A stretch of DNA of 64,000 nt from Agreia pratensis (GCF_900177685.1 NZ_FXAY01000005.1:186001-250000); one strand, 5' to 3'; numbered from the stretch's first letter, positions 41,107-50,424 are shown. Made by a program: numbers and translations. The notes: a model not told the origin generated them from the letters alone.

Positions 41107-42293
41107 GCGATGCTCTCGAGCGCGAGATCGACTCGAACGGTCGTGCCACGACCGGGCTGCGACTCAACCGACAGCACGCCCCCGAGCTGGTCGACGCGCT
41201 CCCGGGCAGCCTTCAGGCCGAACGAATCCGACCGGCCGCCCCGAGCATCCGCCGCCTGAGGATCGAAGCCGGCGCCGTCGTCGACGATCGTGAAGCGCAG
41301 GCCGACACCGTCGGTCTCGAGAGAGATCGCGGCCGTCGAAGCGTGCGCGTGCTGAATGACATTGGCCACCGCGCCCTGGGCGATGCGCAGCAACGCGGTC
41401 TGCAGCTGCATCGGCAACTCGACAGAATCGGAGACCCGCACAGTGACGTCGAGGCCCTGAGCCTGCCACTGCCCCGCAGCCAGCCGGCGGAGTGCACCGC
41501 CGAGCCCGTTGTCGTCGAGGTCGGGCGGGGTGAGCTCGCGAATGAAGCGCCTCGCCTCGGCCAGGTTGTCGGCCGCGGTCTCGCGCGCGAGGCGGATGTG
41601 CTCGACGCCCGGCCGTTCGGGGTCGGCCCTCTCGGCCGCGTGCAACAGCATCTGGATGCTCGACAAACCCTGGGCGAGCGTGTCATGGATCTCGCGGGCA
41701 AGGCGGGCACGCTCCGCGAGAACCCCCGACTCGCGCTCGGTTGCGGCGAGCTGCCCCTGCGTCGCCAGCAGCTCCTGCATCAGGGCCTCGCGTTGCTGCG
41801 CCTCGCGGGCCAGCGCTTGGTAGCCGAGGCCGATGAGAAGCGCGACACCGGCGCCCACGAGCGGGCCCACGACGCCGCCGACGGTCCATCCGCCATGGAT
41901 GCCGAGGGCACAGATCGCGACGCCGGTCGCGATGACGATCGCCGCAGACCCCCACCACCGGCCGAGCAGATGCAGATAGAGAAAGAAGAGGGGAAAGACG
42001 AGGTAGGCGGCTTCGGGCGTGAGCCACAGCAGGGCGATCCACTCGAGGGTGATCGCGGCCAGCCACGCCGAACCGGCGAGACGGCGCCGACTGTGAGAGC
42101 GCGCCGCCCGAGCCACGACTCCCCCGAGCGCGTAGCTGACGAGCAGCAGAATCGCGAGAGCGACGACTGCTCCGCTGCGCTCGCTCGGAACCACCACGGC
42201 GCGAACGATCACCAGCGCCGCGAGCGCCGCGAAGAGAACGTGCAGCCCGGTGCGAAGCCCCACGAAGACAGGGGTGAGCGCGGAATGAGCCAT
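41103..42293 (-). CDS. Sensor histidine kinase (NarL/DesK-type, HisKA_3)
   Basis: A 396-residue membrane kinase. About six hydrophobic helices occupy residues 8-160, a coiled segment follows (LAREAQQREALMQELL), then the HisKA_3 domain with ARLAREIHDTLAQGLSSIQM (phospho-His203) and a HATPase with RFTIVDDGAGFDP and GLKAARERVDQLGG. The ATG at 42293 is chosen over a long upstream frame. It diverges from the ABC exporter genes at 42457. Confidence 0.94.
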   Translation of the reverse strand: MAHSALTPVFVGLRTGLHVLFAALAALVIVRAVVVPSERSGAVVALAILLLVSYALGGVVARAARSHSRRRLAGSAWLAAITLEWIALLWLTPEAAYLVFPLFFLYLHLLGRWWGSAAIVIATGVAICALGIHGGWTVGGVVGPLVGAGVALLIGLGYQALAREAQQREALMQELLATQGQLAATERESGVLAERARLAREIHDTLAQGLSSIQMLLHAAERADPERPGVEHIRLARETAADNLAEARRFIRELTPPDLDDNGLGGALRRLAAGQWQAQGLDVTVRVSDSVELPMQLQTALLRIAQGAVANVIQHAHASTAAISLETDGVGLRFTIVDDGAGFDPQAADARGGRSDSFGLKAARERVDQLGGVLSVESQPGRGTTVRVDLALESIA

Positions 42294-42456
42294 GAATCGA
42301 ACTTTACGCGTCGGCAGCCCCACGTCATCGTCCAAAAGGACGACTGCAGGGCCGATAGATCGGCCGTCGTGCGCCGTGCCCGCGATGGATGCCTCGGGCC
42401 GGGTTCCGCGGAAAAGTGAAGAAGGTCGCCGCACCGGTGGCACGAAAGGACGCTTC

Positions 42457-43521
42457 ATGTTCGTCGCACTCCGCGACCTGCGCTTCGCCCGAGGACGATT
42501 CATTCTGATCGGCTCGGTGGTCGCCCTCATCACGATTCTCGTCGGCTTTCTCAGCGGCCTCACCGGCGGCCTGGCCACCCAGAACATCTCGGCGGTTCTG
42601 CAGCTGCCGGGCGACCGGATCGTCTTCTCGAGCCCGGGCGGCGAGGCCGCGAGCTACTCAGACTCGACCATCACCCAAAAACAAGAGGCGGCGTGGGCCG
42701 GCACCGGCGGGGTCACCTCCGCCCGGCCGATCGGCATCACGCAGACCCGCGCCGAGGCGGGCGACACCCGGGCGGCGATCGCCGTCTTCGGCGTGGAGCC
42801 CGGCTTCACCCCGGCCGCGCCAACGCAGAGCGGACACGTAAGCCTTGCCGCGCCGGCCGCGAAAGCGCTCGGGGTGAGGACGGGTGGCTCAGTGACGATC
42901 GGAGGATCCGACTACGTCGTCGACAGCGTCGCCGGAGACGCGTGGTACAGCCACACTCCCGTCGTCTGGATGACTCTCGCCGACTGGCAGTCCTACGCGG
43001 CCGCCACCGGCAGCCCCGACAGCTATGCGACCGTGCTGGCCGTATCCGGAACCCCCGACTGGAACGCGGCTAACACGGCCACCGCGACCGTCTCGACGAG
43101 CGTGCTCGGCTCGCTCACCGCGCTCAGCGCTTTCCGCTCGGAGATCGGCTCTCTGCTGCTGATGGTGGCCATGCTCTTCGGCATCTCGGGCCTGGTGATC
43201 GGGGCGTTCTTCACCGTCTGGACCATGCAGCGCAAGGGCGACATCGCCGTGCTCAAGGCTCTCGGCGCCAGCACCCGATCTCTGCGAATGGATGCGTTGG
43301 GCCAGGCTCTCGTCGTTCTGGTCGTCGGCATCGGGGCCGGCCTCGGCGTCGTGATCGCACTCGGGCTGCTCGCCGGCTCGGCGCTGCCCTTTCTGCTCAG
43401 CCCCGTCACCACCCTGCTGCCCGGGGCGATCATGATCGCGCTCGGACTCGCGGGAGCAGCCTTCGCGCTGCGCTCCGTCACCTCCGCCGACCCCCTCACC
43501 GCACTTGGGAGCACCCGATGA
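42457..43521 (+). CDS. MacB/FtsX-type ABC transporter permease
   Basis: A 354-residue permease with one N-terminal helix (about residues 17-38), a ~180-residue extracytoplasmic domain, and three C-terminal helices with the FtsX region VLKALGASTRSLRMDALGQAL. This is half of the MacB layout, so it probably dimerises. AAAGGA precedes ATG 42457. It overlaps the ATPase gene by 4 bp. MacB-like systems extrude peptides, or drive envelope processes, by mechanotransmission rather than import. Confidence 0.92.
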   Translation: MFVALRDLRFARGRFILIGSVVALITILVGFLSGLTGGLATQNISAVLQLPGDRIVFSSPGGEAASYSDSTITQKQEAAWAGTGGVTSARPIGITQTRAEAGDTRAAIAVFGVEPGFTPAAPTQSGHVSLAAPAAKALGVRTGGSVTIGGSDYVVDSVAGDAWYSHTPVVWMTLADWQSYAAATGSPDSYATVLAVSGTPDWNAANTATATVSTSVLGSLTALSAFRSEIGSLLLMVAMLFGISGLVIGAFFTVWTMQRKGDIAVLKALGASTRSLRMDALGQALVVLVVGIGAGLGVVIALGLLAGSALPFLLSPVTTLLPGAIMIALGLAGAAFALRSVTSADPLTALGSTR

Positions 43522-44228
43522 TCCGCCTGAACGACGTCACCCTGACCTTCGCCGACGGCGACACCCGCATCACGGCCATCGACCACGTGTCGCTGACGGC
43601 GCATCCGGCAACCGTGACCGGCATCACCGGCCCGAGCGGCTCGGGCAAGTCGAGCCTGCTCGCCGTCGCCGCCACCCTGATCCGCCCGGACTCGGGCGAG
43701 GTCCTCATCGACGGAGTCGACGCCGCCAGCCTGAGCGCGACGGAGGCCACGGAGCTGCGCCGCGAAAAGATCGGCATAGTCTTCCAACAGTCCAACCTGA
43801 TTCCGTCGCTCACCGCGCAGGAGCAGCTGATGGTCATGAATGAACTCGGGGCGCGAGGCGGTCTGGCCGGGCGGCGCGGCCGAGCCGTCGCATCCGATCG
43901 CGCAGCGATGCTGTTGGATGCCGTCGGCCTCGGCGACCAGCGGCACAAGCGCCCGCATCAGCTCTCGGGCGGACAGCGGCAGCGGGTCAACATCGCCCGT
44001 GCGCTGATGAACGAGCCCAGTGTTCTGCTGGTCGATGAGCCGACGAGCGCGCTCGATCAGGAGCGGGGCGCGAGCATCATCGAGCTGATCCTGCGCCTCA
44101 CCGACGAGCTCGACACCTGCACCCTGCTGGTGACGCACGACCTCGTGCACATTCCGCGCATGCATGGCGTGCTGCGCCTGGTCGACGGGGCGCTGGTCGA
44201 GGGCCGGGTGGCTGCGGCCACGGCGTAG
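43518..44228 (+). CDS. MacB/LolD-type ABC transporter ATP-binding protein
   Basis: A 236-residue ATPase with Walker A GPSGSGKSS, signature LSGGQRQRVNIARAL and Walker B VLLVDEPTSALD, the H-loop in LLVTHDLVHI. The QSNLIPSLTAQEQL Q-loop is typical of MacB/LolD ATPases. It overlaps the permease start/stop (ATGA) and converges with the second response regulator, 9 bp away. Confidence 0.95.
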   Translation: MIRLNDVTLTFADGDTRITAIDHVSLTAHPATVTGITGPSGSGKSSLLAVAATLIRPDSGEVLIDGVDAASLSATEATELRREKIGIVFQQSNLIPSLTAQEQLMVMNELGARGGLAGRRGRAVASDRAAMLLDAVGLGDQRHKRPHQLSGGQRQRVNIARALMNEPSVLLVDEPTSALDQERGASIIELILRLTDELDTCTLLVTHDLVHIPRMHGVLRLVDGALVEGRVAAATA

Positions 44229-44237
44229 CGCCCTGAG

Positions 44238-44840
44238 TCAGATCCAGCCCCGGTCGCGGGCGACGACGGCCGCGGCGATTCTCGAGTCGGCGTGCAGTTT
44301 CGCCATAGCCATCGAGAGGTGGTTGCGCACCGTTCCGTGCGCGAGGCCGAGCGCCCGTGCGATCTGCTTCGTCGCCAGACCCTCCTGAGTGAGCCGCAGA
44401 ACCTCGGTTTCGCGCGACGTCAGGGGGCTCTCGTCTTCGGTCAGCGCGGCGGCAGCAAGGGTCGCGTCGATGTATCGGTCGCCATCGGCGACAGACCGGA
44501 TGATCACGGCCAGCTCGGAGGCGGGCGTCGACTTCGGCACGAACCCGCGCACGCCCGCGGCCAGCGCGCGCTTCAGCGTTCCGGGGCGCGCGTGCCTCGT
44601 GACGATGATGACCGGGGAGTCGACGAGCGGACCGAGCTCGATGGCCGCCTGGACCCCGTCGAGCTCGGGCATCTCGAGGTCGAGAAGAATGACGTCGGGG
44701 CGATGCTGTTGCGCAGCGGTGACGGCGGCGCGCCCGTCGCGGGCATCGGCCACGACCTCCATGTCGGATTCCATCGACAGCAGAGCCGCCAGGGCCCCTC
44801 GGATCAGCTCCTCGTCGTCGGCGATCAGGATGCGGATCAT
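44238..44840 (-). CDS. NarL/LuxR-family response regulator (second system)
   Basis: A 200-residue regulator with phosphoacceptor Asp54 (VILLDLEMPELDG) and the switch Lys in GFVPKSTPASEL. The LuxR HTH contains LTSRETEVLRLTQEGLATKQ and TVRNHLSMAMAKLHADSR. Its ATG overlaps the kinase stop by one base (TGATG-type). It is the DesR-like partner of the next gene. Confidence 0.95.
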   Translation of the reverse strand: MIRILIADDEELIRGALAALLSMESDMEVVADARDGRAAVTAAQQHRPDVILLDLEMPELDGVQAAIELGPLVDSPVIIVTRHARPGTLKRALAAGVRGFVPKSTPASELAVIIRSVADGDRYIDATLAAAALTEDESPLTSRETEVLRLTQEGLATKQIARALGLAHGTVRNHLSMAMAKLHADSRIAAAVVARDRGWI

Positions 44841-46063
44841 CAGCGCGCATCCACCGGTGCGGAGTCGGCCGTCACAGGGATGCGCACAGTGAGGGTGAAG
44901 ACGTCATCGACGCGCGCGGTCTGCACAGTTCCGAGGAACGGGGTGAGCCGCTCCCGCAAACCCCTGAGGCCAGTGCCCCCGGAACGCAGCGCTCCCGCTC
45001 CATTGTTCGAGACAGTCAGCCGATACTCTCCGCCCACCACGGAGAGGGCGATGCCCGCCTCAGTGGCGCGACTATGACGCAGTACATTAGTGGCGGCCTC
45101 GCGGATCGCGATGGCGAAGACCGCTCCCACCGACGTTGAGAGCTCCGGGGCAGAGATTCGCGCTTCGCAATCGATCCCTGCGGAACGCAGGACGGCAGCG
45201 GCGTTTCTCACCTCGACCGCAACGGTGACCGTTCGGTAGTCGTTCACGACCGCTCGCGTATCCTCCAGCGCCGCTTTGGCGATCTCGCGAATGTCGGCGA
45301 TCTCACGTGCCGACCGTTCCGGCTGATTGACGAGAAGACGCTCTGCGAGCTCGCTCTTCAGCGCAATGACCTGCAGGTGATGGCCCTGAATGTCGTGAAG
45401 ATCGGTAGCAAATCGCAGCCGCTCGGTGGCTACGGCGAGATCGGATGCCGTCTGCCGCGCTTCGTCGAGACGCAGTACGACCTGCAGCGCCCAGACGGTG
45501 CTGAGCGGTGTGAAGACCAGCAGCACCAGCGTGCCGATCACGATGAGATCGGCCGGTGATGCGAGGCCCGCTGTGGCGAGCGGGCTCGACGCGAGCGACC
45601 CGCTGCCCGTCGGATGAGATACCAACGCCCCGGTGATGAAGATGAGAGCGAGAGTAATGATGGGCACGGCCGCACGCCACCACCCGGGTACCACGCAGCT
45701 CAGGATGCCACCGGCGATGACGAGCGGGAATGCCCAGGCCCAGCCGGCAAAGGGTGGAACGAGTGCGAGTACCCATGTCACACCCGCGCAGGCAATCAAG
45801 GCGATGAGGAGCGGATGCCGTGCCGCCGCCGTTACCGATGCCCGCAGCAGCAGCGGAACGACCAGCAGTCCCAACACTGTCGACACGACCGAGACAGCGA
45901 TGAGCGCGATCGTCCGCGGTTCGCTGGGCTCGTTCGTTCCCAACACCAGTGACAGAAAGCCGGCGATCACGACCACCACCCAGAGCCCCACCGCCGTGGA
46001 GGCCCGCATGGTGCGGAAGTCGGAGACGCCGGCCTGCATGCGCGACTTATCGGCAGGCATCAT
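44840..46063 (-). CDS. DesK-type sensor histidine kinase (second system)
   Basis: A 407-residue kinase with about six hydrophobic helices (residues 25-195), then a DesK-like phosphotransfer helix RFATDLHDIQGHHLQVIALK (phospho-His223) and a HATPase containing RLTVSNNGAG and GTGLRGLRERLTPF. Start at the first ATG, 46063. It lies 4 bp from the upstream hydrolase gene stop, so hydrolase, kinase and regulator form one operon. Confidence 0.94.
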   Translation of the reverse strand: MMPADKSRMQAGVSDFRTMRASTAVGLWVVVVIAGFLSLVLGTNEPSEPRTIALIAVSVVSTVLGLLVVPLLLRASVTAAARHPLLIALIACAGVTWVLALVPPFAGWAWAFPLVIAGGILSCVVPGWWRAAVPIITLALIFITGALVSHPTGSGSLASSPLATAGLASPADLIVIGTLVLLVFTPLSTVWALQVVLRLDEARQTASDLAVATERLRFATDLHDIQGHHLQVIALKSELAERLLVNQPERSAREIADIREIAKAALEDTRAVVNDYRTVTVAVEVRNAAAVLRSAGIDCEARISAPELSTSVGAVFAIAIREAATNVLRHSRATEAGIALSVVGGEYRLTVSNNGAGALRSGGTGLRGLRERLTPFLGTVQTARVDDVFTLTVRIPVTADSAPVDAR

Positions 46064-46067
46064 GAGG

Positions 46068-47009
46068 TCAGCGTACTGGCAGGGATTCGAGGAAGGCTGC
46101 GGTGTCGTCCGCGATCGCGGGCGACTGGGTGTGATGCAGGTAGTGCTCGCCGTCGAGAGCGACGACCTGTCCGTGATCGACAGACGCAGCCTGTTTGTCG
46201 TGCAGTTCGCGCCAGCCGTCGAGCTCGGCGTCGTTCTTCACGACGAAGAGCAGCACCGGAAGCGTTGTCGGAAAGGCGAGGTCGCGGGCCGCTCCGAAGT
46301 TCGACCTCGAATGATCCATCTCGTCGAGCATTGTCGGCGAGGTCGAGTTACGCGTCGTGAGCAGGCGCATCTGCTCGGCCGTGCGGTCGTCGAAAGGCCC
46401 AGGATCGGCGTCACCCGAGATCCACGACAGTGCCCTGATGACGCCGAGGTCTCGCAGCGCGACGAGCCCGTCGGTGGGAATCGGTTCGTCCCAGCCGGGC
46501 TGATTGGGAACACTGCTATCGATGCCGACGAACGCGACGAGCTCGTCGGCATACTCGGCGGCGTAGCTGAGGGCGTAGATGCCCGCGATGGAGTGCCCCA
46601 TCAGCACGTAGCGATCGACTCCAAGCTGCTGCAGTGCCTCATGAACCTCGTGCGCGATGTTCTCCGAGGTGCGCGGACTGTCGGTCTGGTCGCTGAGGCC
46701 GGTGCCGAACGGTTCGACCGCAATGACCCGGTACGACCCGTGGAGCTGATCGATCAGAGGCCCGAAGTCGAGACCCGGGGCCGCCGTTCCGAGTCCGGGC
46801 AGCAGCACGATCGTCTCGCCGGTTCCCCCGGTGTCGACCACGTTCATCTGCTTGCCCTCGACGGGAACGAGAGTGCCGTAGCTCGTGATGGCCGCAAGAT
46901 CGGACTTCGTGGCCACCACGTTCACGATGGACGTGGTGGCGAGAGTCACCACCGGGATCGCCAGGAGCGCACCAATCGTCAGCAGTGTGATCTTCAGCGG
47001 CTTTCGCAC
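46068..47009 (-). CDS. Membrane-anchored alpha/beta hydrolase
   Basis: A 313-residue protein with an N-terminal anchor (residues 7-29) and a hydrolase fold: LLPGLGTAAPG, nucleophile elbow GHSIAG (Ser140), and the catalytic His near DGEHYLHHTQSP. The acid is likely in VVKNDAELDGW. It faces outside, and precedes the DesK-type kinase by 4 bp. A signalling or envelope-lipid role is possible; not shown by sequence. Confidence 0.88.
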   Translation of the reverse strand: MRKPLKITLLTIGALLAIPVVTLATTSIVNVVATKSDLAAITSYGTLVPVEGKQMNVVDTGGTGETIVLLPGLGTAAPGLDFGPLIDQLHGSYRVIAVEPFGTGLSDQTDSPRTSENIAHEVHEALQQLGVDRYVLMGHSIAGIYALSYAAEYADELVAFVGIDSSVPNQPGWDEPIPTDGLVALRDLGVIRALSWISGDADPGPFDDRTAEQMRLLTTRNSTSPTMLDEMDHSRSNFGAARDLAFPTTLPVLLFVVKNDAELDGWRELHDKQAASVDHGQVVALDGEHYLHHTQSPAIADDTAAFLESLPVR

Positions 47010-47131
47010 GACATCCTCGTTTCGGGGTGTGCCGACGCGGCTGTCGCGCGGCTACACCTCAAGCCAAGCGAACGCCGGCGTAACCCGGAAGTGCCGCGAT
47101 GTCATGTCCCCTCGTGACACATGTCACGCCG

Positions 47132-48625
47132 TCAGCGCGAGCCCAGCTCGTCGAAGTCGTCGACGCCGGCGTCCGCGGCCTCCCGACGGCGAGCACGCAG
47201 CGACGGGGCGGCGAGGGCCGCCAGGATGGCGATCACACCGACCCCGGCCGACGCCCAGAACCCGATGGTGAACGAGTCGTCGGTGGGCGCTCCCTGGGCC
47301 GTGACATTCGACGACAGCAGAGCGGCGATCACGGCTGTACCGATGCTGCTGCCGATAGTACGGATCACGGTATTGGCGCTGATCGCCTCACTCGTCTGCG
47401 AGGCGGGAACGCTCTCGACGATCGCGTTCGACGTGGCAGCGAGCGCCATGCCGATGCCGATTCCGGTCAGAATGCCCGAGACCAGGATCTGCCACTCCTC
47501 GGCGTGGCCGAGAGCGGGGATGATGAACGCGGCCGCCACGGAGACCCCGCCGACGATCATCGGGATCTTCGGTCCGATCTTACGGATCAGGATGCCGGCG
47601 GCCACGCCGGACAGCACCATCGCGACGACGGTCGGCAGCAGATAGAGGCCCGACTCGCTGACCGTCTTGCCGAAGCCGTAGCCGAGCACGCTCGGCAGCT
47701 GCAGGAGGGTCGGCACGAGGATGAACGTGCCGAACATGGCGAAGCCGAACGCGAGCGCCACGATGTGAGCCGTCCACACACCGCGGTGCTGGAACAGGCG
47801 CATGTCGATCAGCGGCTCCTTCACCCGCAGCTCGACAAACACGAAGACCACGAGCGCGACGGCGCCCAGAACGAGCAGCCCCACGGTCTTGCCGTCGCCC
47901 CAGCCCCACTTCTGGCCCTCGCCGATGGCGAGCAGCAGGGCGACGAGACCGACAGACAGGATGCCGGTGCCCACCAGATCGAGACGGCCCGGTGTGCGCC
48001 GGGGCGACTCCGGGATGCCGAAGATCGCACCGAGGAGGGCGATCGCCACGAGGATGGCCGGCAGCCAGAACAGCCAGTGCCACGAGAGCGCCTCGACGAT
48101 GGGGCCGGCGGCGACGATGCCGACGCCCGCTCCGATGCCGAAGATGGCCGAGAGCAGACCGATGGTCACGCTGACGCGCTCCCTGGGCAGCTCGTCGCGC
48201 ACGATGCCGATCGAGAGCGGCATCACCGCACCGGCCGCGCCCTGCAGCACGCGGGCCACGATGAGCACGCCCAGGCTCGGAGCCAGGGCGGCTAGCACGG
48301 TGCCGACGAGCAGGAGCGCCAGTACGACGATGATCACCTTGCGCTTGCCGACCATGTCGCCGAGTCGACCCAGGATGGGCGTGAGTACCGAGGCGGAGAG
48401 CAGGTAGGCCGTGAGAACCCAGCTCGCGTCCGAGGTGGCGACGCCGAGGTCGGAGCCGATGGTTCCGAGCGCCGGCGCGACGAGCGACTGCAGCACGGCG
48501 AACGAAAGTCCTCCGAGCGAGAGAAAGAGCACGATCGCGACCGAGCGGGAACCGGGGGTCTTCGCGGCTCCCGCTGACTGGGCACTGATAGAGCCCGTGC
48601 TCGGGCTGTGGTCGGTGACAAACAT
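47132..48625 (-). CDS. MFS multidrug transporter (DHA2-type)
   Basis: A 497-residue, probably 14-helix exporter with LGRLGDMVGKRKV (motif A), RVLQGAAGAVMPLSIGIVRD (motif B) and GAGVGIVAAGPIVEAL. Start is ATG 48625 with a GAGGAG 5 bp upstream, not the earlier ATG at 48646. It diverges from a TetR gene; the intergenic promoter TTGACA/AATACT and inverted GTAAAC/GTTTAC motifs point to TetR repression. Confidence 0.94.
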   Translation of the reverse strand: MFVTDHSPSTGSISAQSAGAAKTPGSRSVAIVLFLSLGGLSFAVLQSLVAPALGTIGSDLGVATSDASWVLTAYLLSASVLTPILGRLGDMVGKRKVIIVVLALLLVGTVLAALAPSLGVLIVARVLQGAAGAVMPLSIGIVRDELPRERVSVTIGLLSAIFGIGAGVGIVAAGPIVEALSWHWLFWLPAILVAIALLGAIFGIPESPRRTPGRLDLVGTGILSVGLVALLLAIGEGQKWGWGDGKTVGLLVLGAVALVVFVFVELRVKEPLIDMRLFQHRGVWTAHIVALAFGFAMFGTFILVPTLLQLPSVLGYGFGKTVSESGLYLLPTVVAMVLSGVAAGILIRKIGPKIPMIVGGVSVAAAFIIPALGHAEEWQILVSGILTGIGIGMALAATSNAIVESVPASQTSEAISANTVIRTIGSSIGTAVIAALLSSNVTAQGAPTDDSFTIGFWASAGVGVIAILAALAAPSLRARRREAADAGVDDFDELGSR

Positions 48626-48639
48626 GAATCTCCTCGATG

Positions 48640-48700
48640 TAAACACTTGCTGACTTGACGAGTATTCACCCGTGGATGATCTTTGTCAACAATCGTTTAC
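48640..48700 (-). promoter_or_regulatory. MFS promoter with TetR-type operator
   Basis: On the minus strand TTGACA (48684-48689) and AATACT (48661-48666) are spaced by 17 bp, a near-consensus promoter for the exporter. GTAAAC (48640-48645) and GTTTAC (48695-48700) flank it in inverted orientation, candidate TetR half-sites. Confidence 0.65.
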
Positions 48701-48741
48701 TTGAGGCGCGGCGCAGCTACAGTGGAGGCAGGAGTTGATAC

Positions 48742-49398
48742 ATGAGCAGCAAGACGACGACGTCGACGGAGCCTTCCGATTTTCCGGCTGATGCCGACGA
48801 TGAACTGATCCGCTCGGGTCGCGACGCCGCCCTGACTCGGCGCGCACTGGTCCGAGCCGCGCGCCGACGTTTCGCGACAGACGGCTACCGCGCCACGACC
48901 GTTCGACAGATCGCGGCCGATGCGGGAGTGAACGTGGCCCTCATCAACCGCTACTTCGTGTCGAAAGAGGGCCTGTTCGAGGCGTGCATGCTGCGCACGT
49001 CAGACGAACTCGACACCCGAGCATCCAGGCCATCGAAGAGCATCGACGAGGTGATCGAACGACTCATCGAACACGTCGTCAACGCACCAGACCGTGACGA
49101 TCCACTCCAACTCCTGCTTCTCCTGCGGTCTTCGGGAGACGAGAACGCCGACCTGATCCGCCGCAGAACCCTGGAGCACTTCACCCGTCAGCTCGCTACG
49201 GCAGCGGGCTGGAGGTCCGACGATCCCGACACCGAGGCCATCCTGCTGCGCGCTCAACTCGCGATCGCTACCTCGCTGGGCGTGGTGATGCTGCGCACCT
49301 CGGCTGTAGTAGAGCCCGTGGCATCCGCGAGCGCGCACGAGTTGACGGGCCCCTTGACCCAGGCGCTGCGGGCACTCCTGGCCCCGATCGGTCACTAG
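48742..49398 (+). CDS. TetR family transcriptional regulator
   Basis: A 218-residue repressor with TTVRQIAADAGVNVALINRY as the recognition helix region (about residues 52-72). The C-terminal domain is of the TetR_C common in actinobacteria (HVVNAPDRDDPLQLLLLLRS). Divergent from the MFS exporter and presumably its repressor. Start ATG 48742. Confidence 0.94.
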   Translation: MSSKTTTSTEPSDFPADADDELIRSGRDAALTRRALVRAARRRFATDGYRATTVRQIAADAGVNVALINRYFVSKEGLFEACMLRTSDELDTRASRPSKSIDEVIERLIEHVVNAPDRDDPLQLLLLLRSSGDENADLIRRRTLEHFTRQLATAAGWRSDDPDTEAILLRAQLAIATSLGVVMLRTSAVVEPVASASAHELTGPLTQALRALLAPIGH

Positions 49399-49443
49399 AC
49401 ACTCTCCACCTCTCAGCCGAGCCTCGTCGCTGGGATCGTCACG

Positions 49444-49524
49444 CGTTCGACAGGACGAATGGTGGGACACGCCGTGTTCGGGGCCAAGAAACGCCGACCC
49501 TGAGACAGTTCGTCCTGTTGAACG
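49444..49524. repeat. Palindromic element before arr
   Basis: CGTTCGACAGGACGAA at 49444-49459 and TTCGTCCTGTTGAACG at 49509-49524 are inverted with one mismatch, separated by 49 bp. It lies between the TetR stop and the arr start. It may be a dispersed repeat or an attenuator/regulator of arr. Confidence 0.65.
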
Positions 49525-49553
49525 ATCGGCACTGCAGTTCCTACACTGAGCCG

Positions 49554-49964
49554 ATGAGCGACGTACTCGATCAAGGCCCCTTCTTTCACGGAACAAAGGC
49601 CGACCTCCATGTCGGAGACCTCCTGATGGCCGGCTTCAACTCGAACTACCGCCCCGAGATCGTGATGAACCACATCTATTTCACGGCGTTGCAGAACGGC
49701 GCCGGCCTCGCCGCCGAGCTCGCCGCGGGCGACGGCGCCCCACGCGTCTACGAGGTCGAGCCGACGGGCGCGTTCGAGAACGATCCCAACGTGACCGACA
49801 AGAAGTTCCCTGGCAACCCCACGCGGTCTTACCGAAGCACCGAGCCGCTCACGATCACCGGCGAGGTCATCGACTGGCCTCGGCTCACCCCCGAGGCTCT
49901 GCAGCAGTGGCACGAGAGACTGGCCGCGTTGCGCGCAGACGAACGCGGCGAGATCATCAATTGA
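49554..49964 (+). CDS. arr: NAD(+)-rifampin ADP-ribosyltransferase
   Basis: A 136-residue enzyme that inactivates rifamycins by ADP-ribosylation. The whole family sequence is recognisable: GPFFHGTKADLHVGDLLMAG, NHIYFTALQNGAGLAAELA, RVYEVEPTGAFENDPNVTDK and PTRSYRSTEPLTITGEVIDW. Start ATG 49554; a few residues upstream are also open but unlikely. Chromosomal arr is common in environmental actinobacteria, giving intrinsic rifampicin resistance. A palindromic element lies 30 bp upstream. Confidence 0.97.
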   Translation: MSDVLDQGPFFHGTKADLHVGDLLMAGFNSNYRPEIVMNHIYFTALQNGAGLAAELAAGDGAPRVYEVEPTGAFENDPNVTDKKFPGNPTRSYRSTEPLTITGEVIDWPRLTPEALQQWHERLAALRADERGEIIN

Positions 49965-50016
49965 TACGGGCCACCCGACGCGGGTAACACGCACCCTCGA
50001 GGAAGGACGAACGTCA

Positions 50017-50241
50017 ATGAACGACCGCAGCAAAGGAACCGAGTCCATTCTGCTCGCGGTCGCGATCATCAGTTCCTTGGTCGTGATCGCGACGCTGGTG
50101 TTCATCTCGCAGGGCAGCGGCAACTTGTTCACCGTGGCCGGTTCCAGCCTCACCACGATCGCAGCAGTGATCGCCATAGTGAGATCACGACGAGCCCGAA
50201 AGCGTGCAGCCGACGCGGCGTCCGAGGAGCCGAACGCGTAG
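50017..50241 (+). CDS. Small two-helix membrane protein
   Basis: A 74-residue protein with two hydrophobic helices (about 10-30 and 38-54) and a basic then acidic tail RSRRARKRAADAASEEPNA. GAGGAAGGA precedes ATG 50017. It follows arr by 52 bp. No family recognised; the sequence and ribosome site support a gene. Confidence 0.65.
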   Translation: MNDRSKGTESILLAVAIISSLVVIATLVFISQGSGNLFTVAGSSLTTIAAVIAIVRSRRARKRAADAASEEPNA

Positions 50242-50253
50242 TTCGGTCACGCC

Positions 50254-50424
50254 TCACTGAGGTGCGGAGTGCGGCGGCCGCCCGGCGGCAGCGCAGTCGC
50301 GGCACCACCAGCCGGTGAAGCGCTCGAGCATCACCAGCTCGCGCGCGGCACCGCAGGTAGGACAAGGCGGGCTCGCTTCGACGCCGTCGGCATGTTCGGC
50401 TGCGCGCGGCTCGGTGTCATCCAT
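50254..50424 (-). CDS. Zinc-ribbon small protein (56 aa)
   Basis: A 56-residue protein too short for a usual ORF cutoff. It begins MDDTEPRAAEHADGVEASP and has two CxxC pairs, CPTC and CRDC, spaced by 18 residues (between them GAARELVMLERFTGWW), followed by a short basic end. This is a zinc-ribbon fold. It converges with the 50017 gene, with a short hairpin (CGCCTCACTGAGGTGCG region) between the stops. Function unknown; possibly regulatory or ribosome-associated. Confidence 0.65.
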   Translation of the reverse strand: MDDTEPRAAEHADGVEASPPCPTCGAARELVMLERFTGWWCRDCAAAGRPPHSAPQ

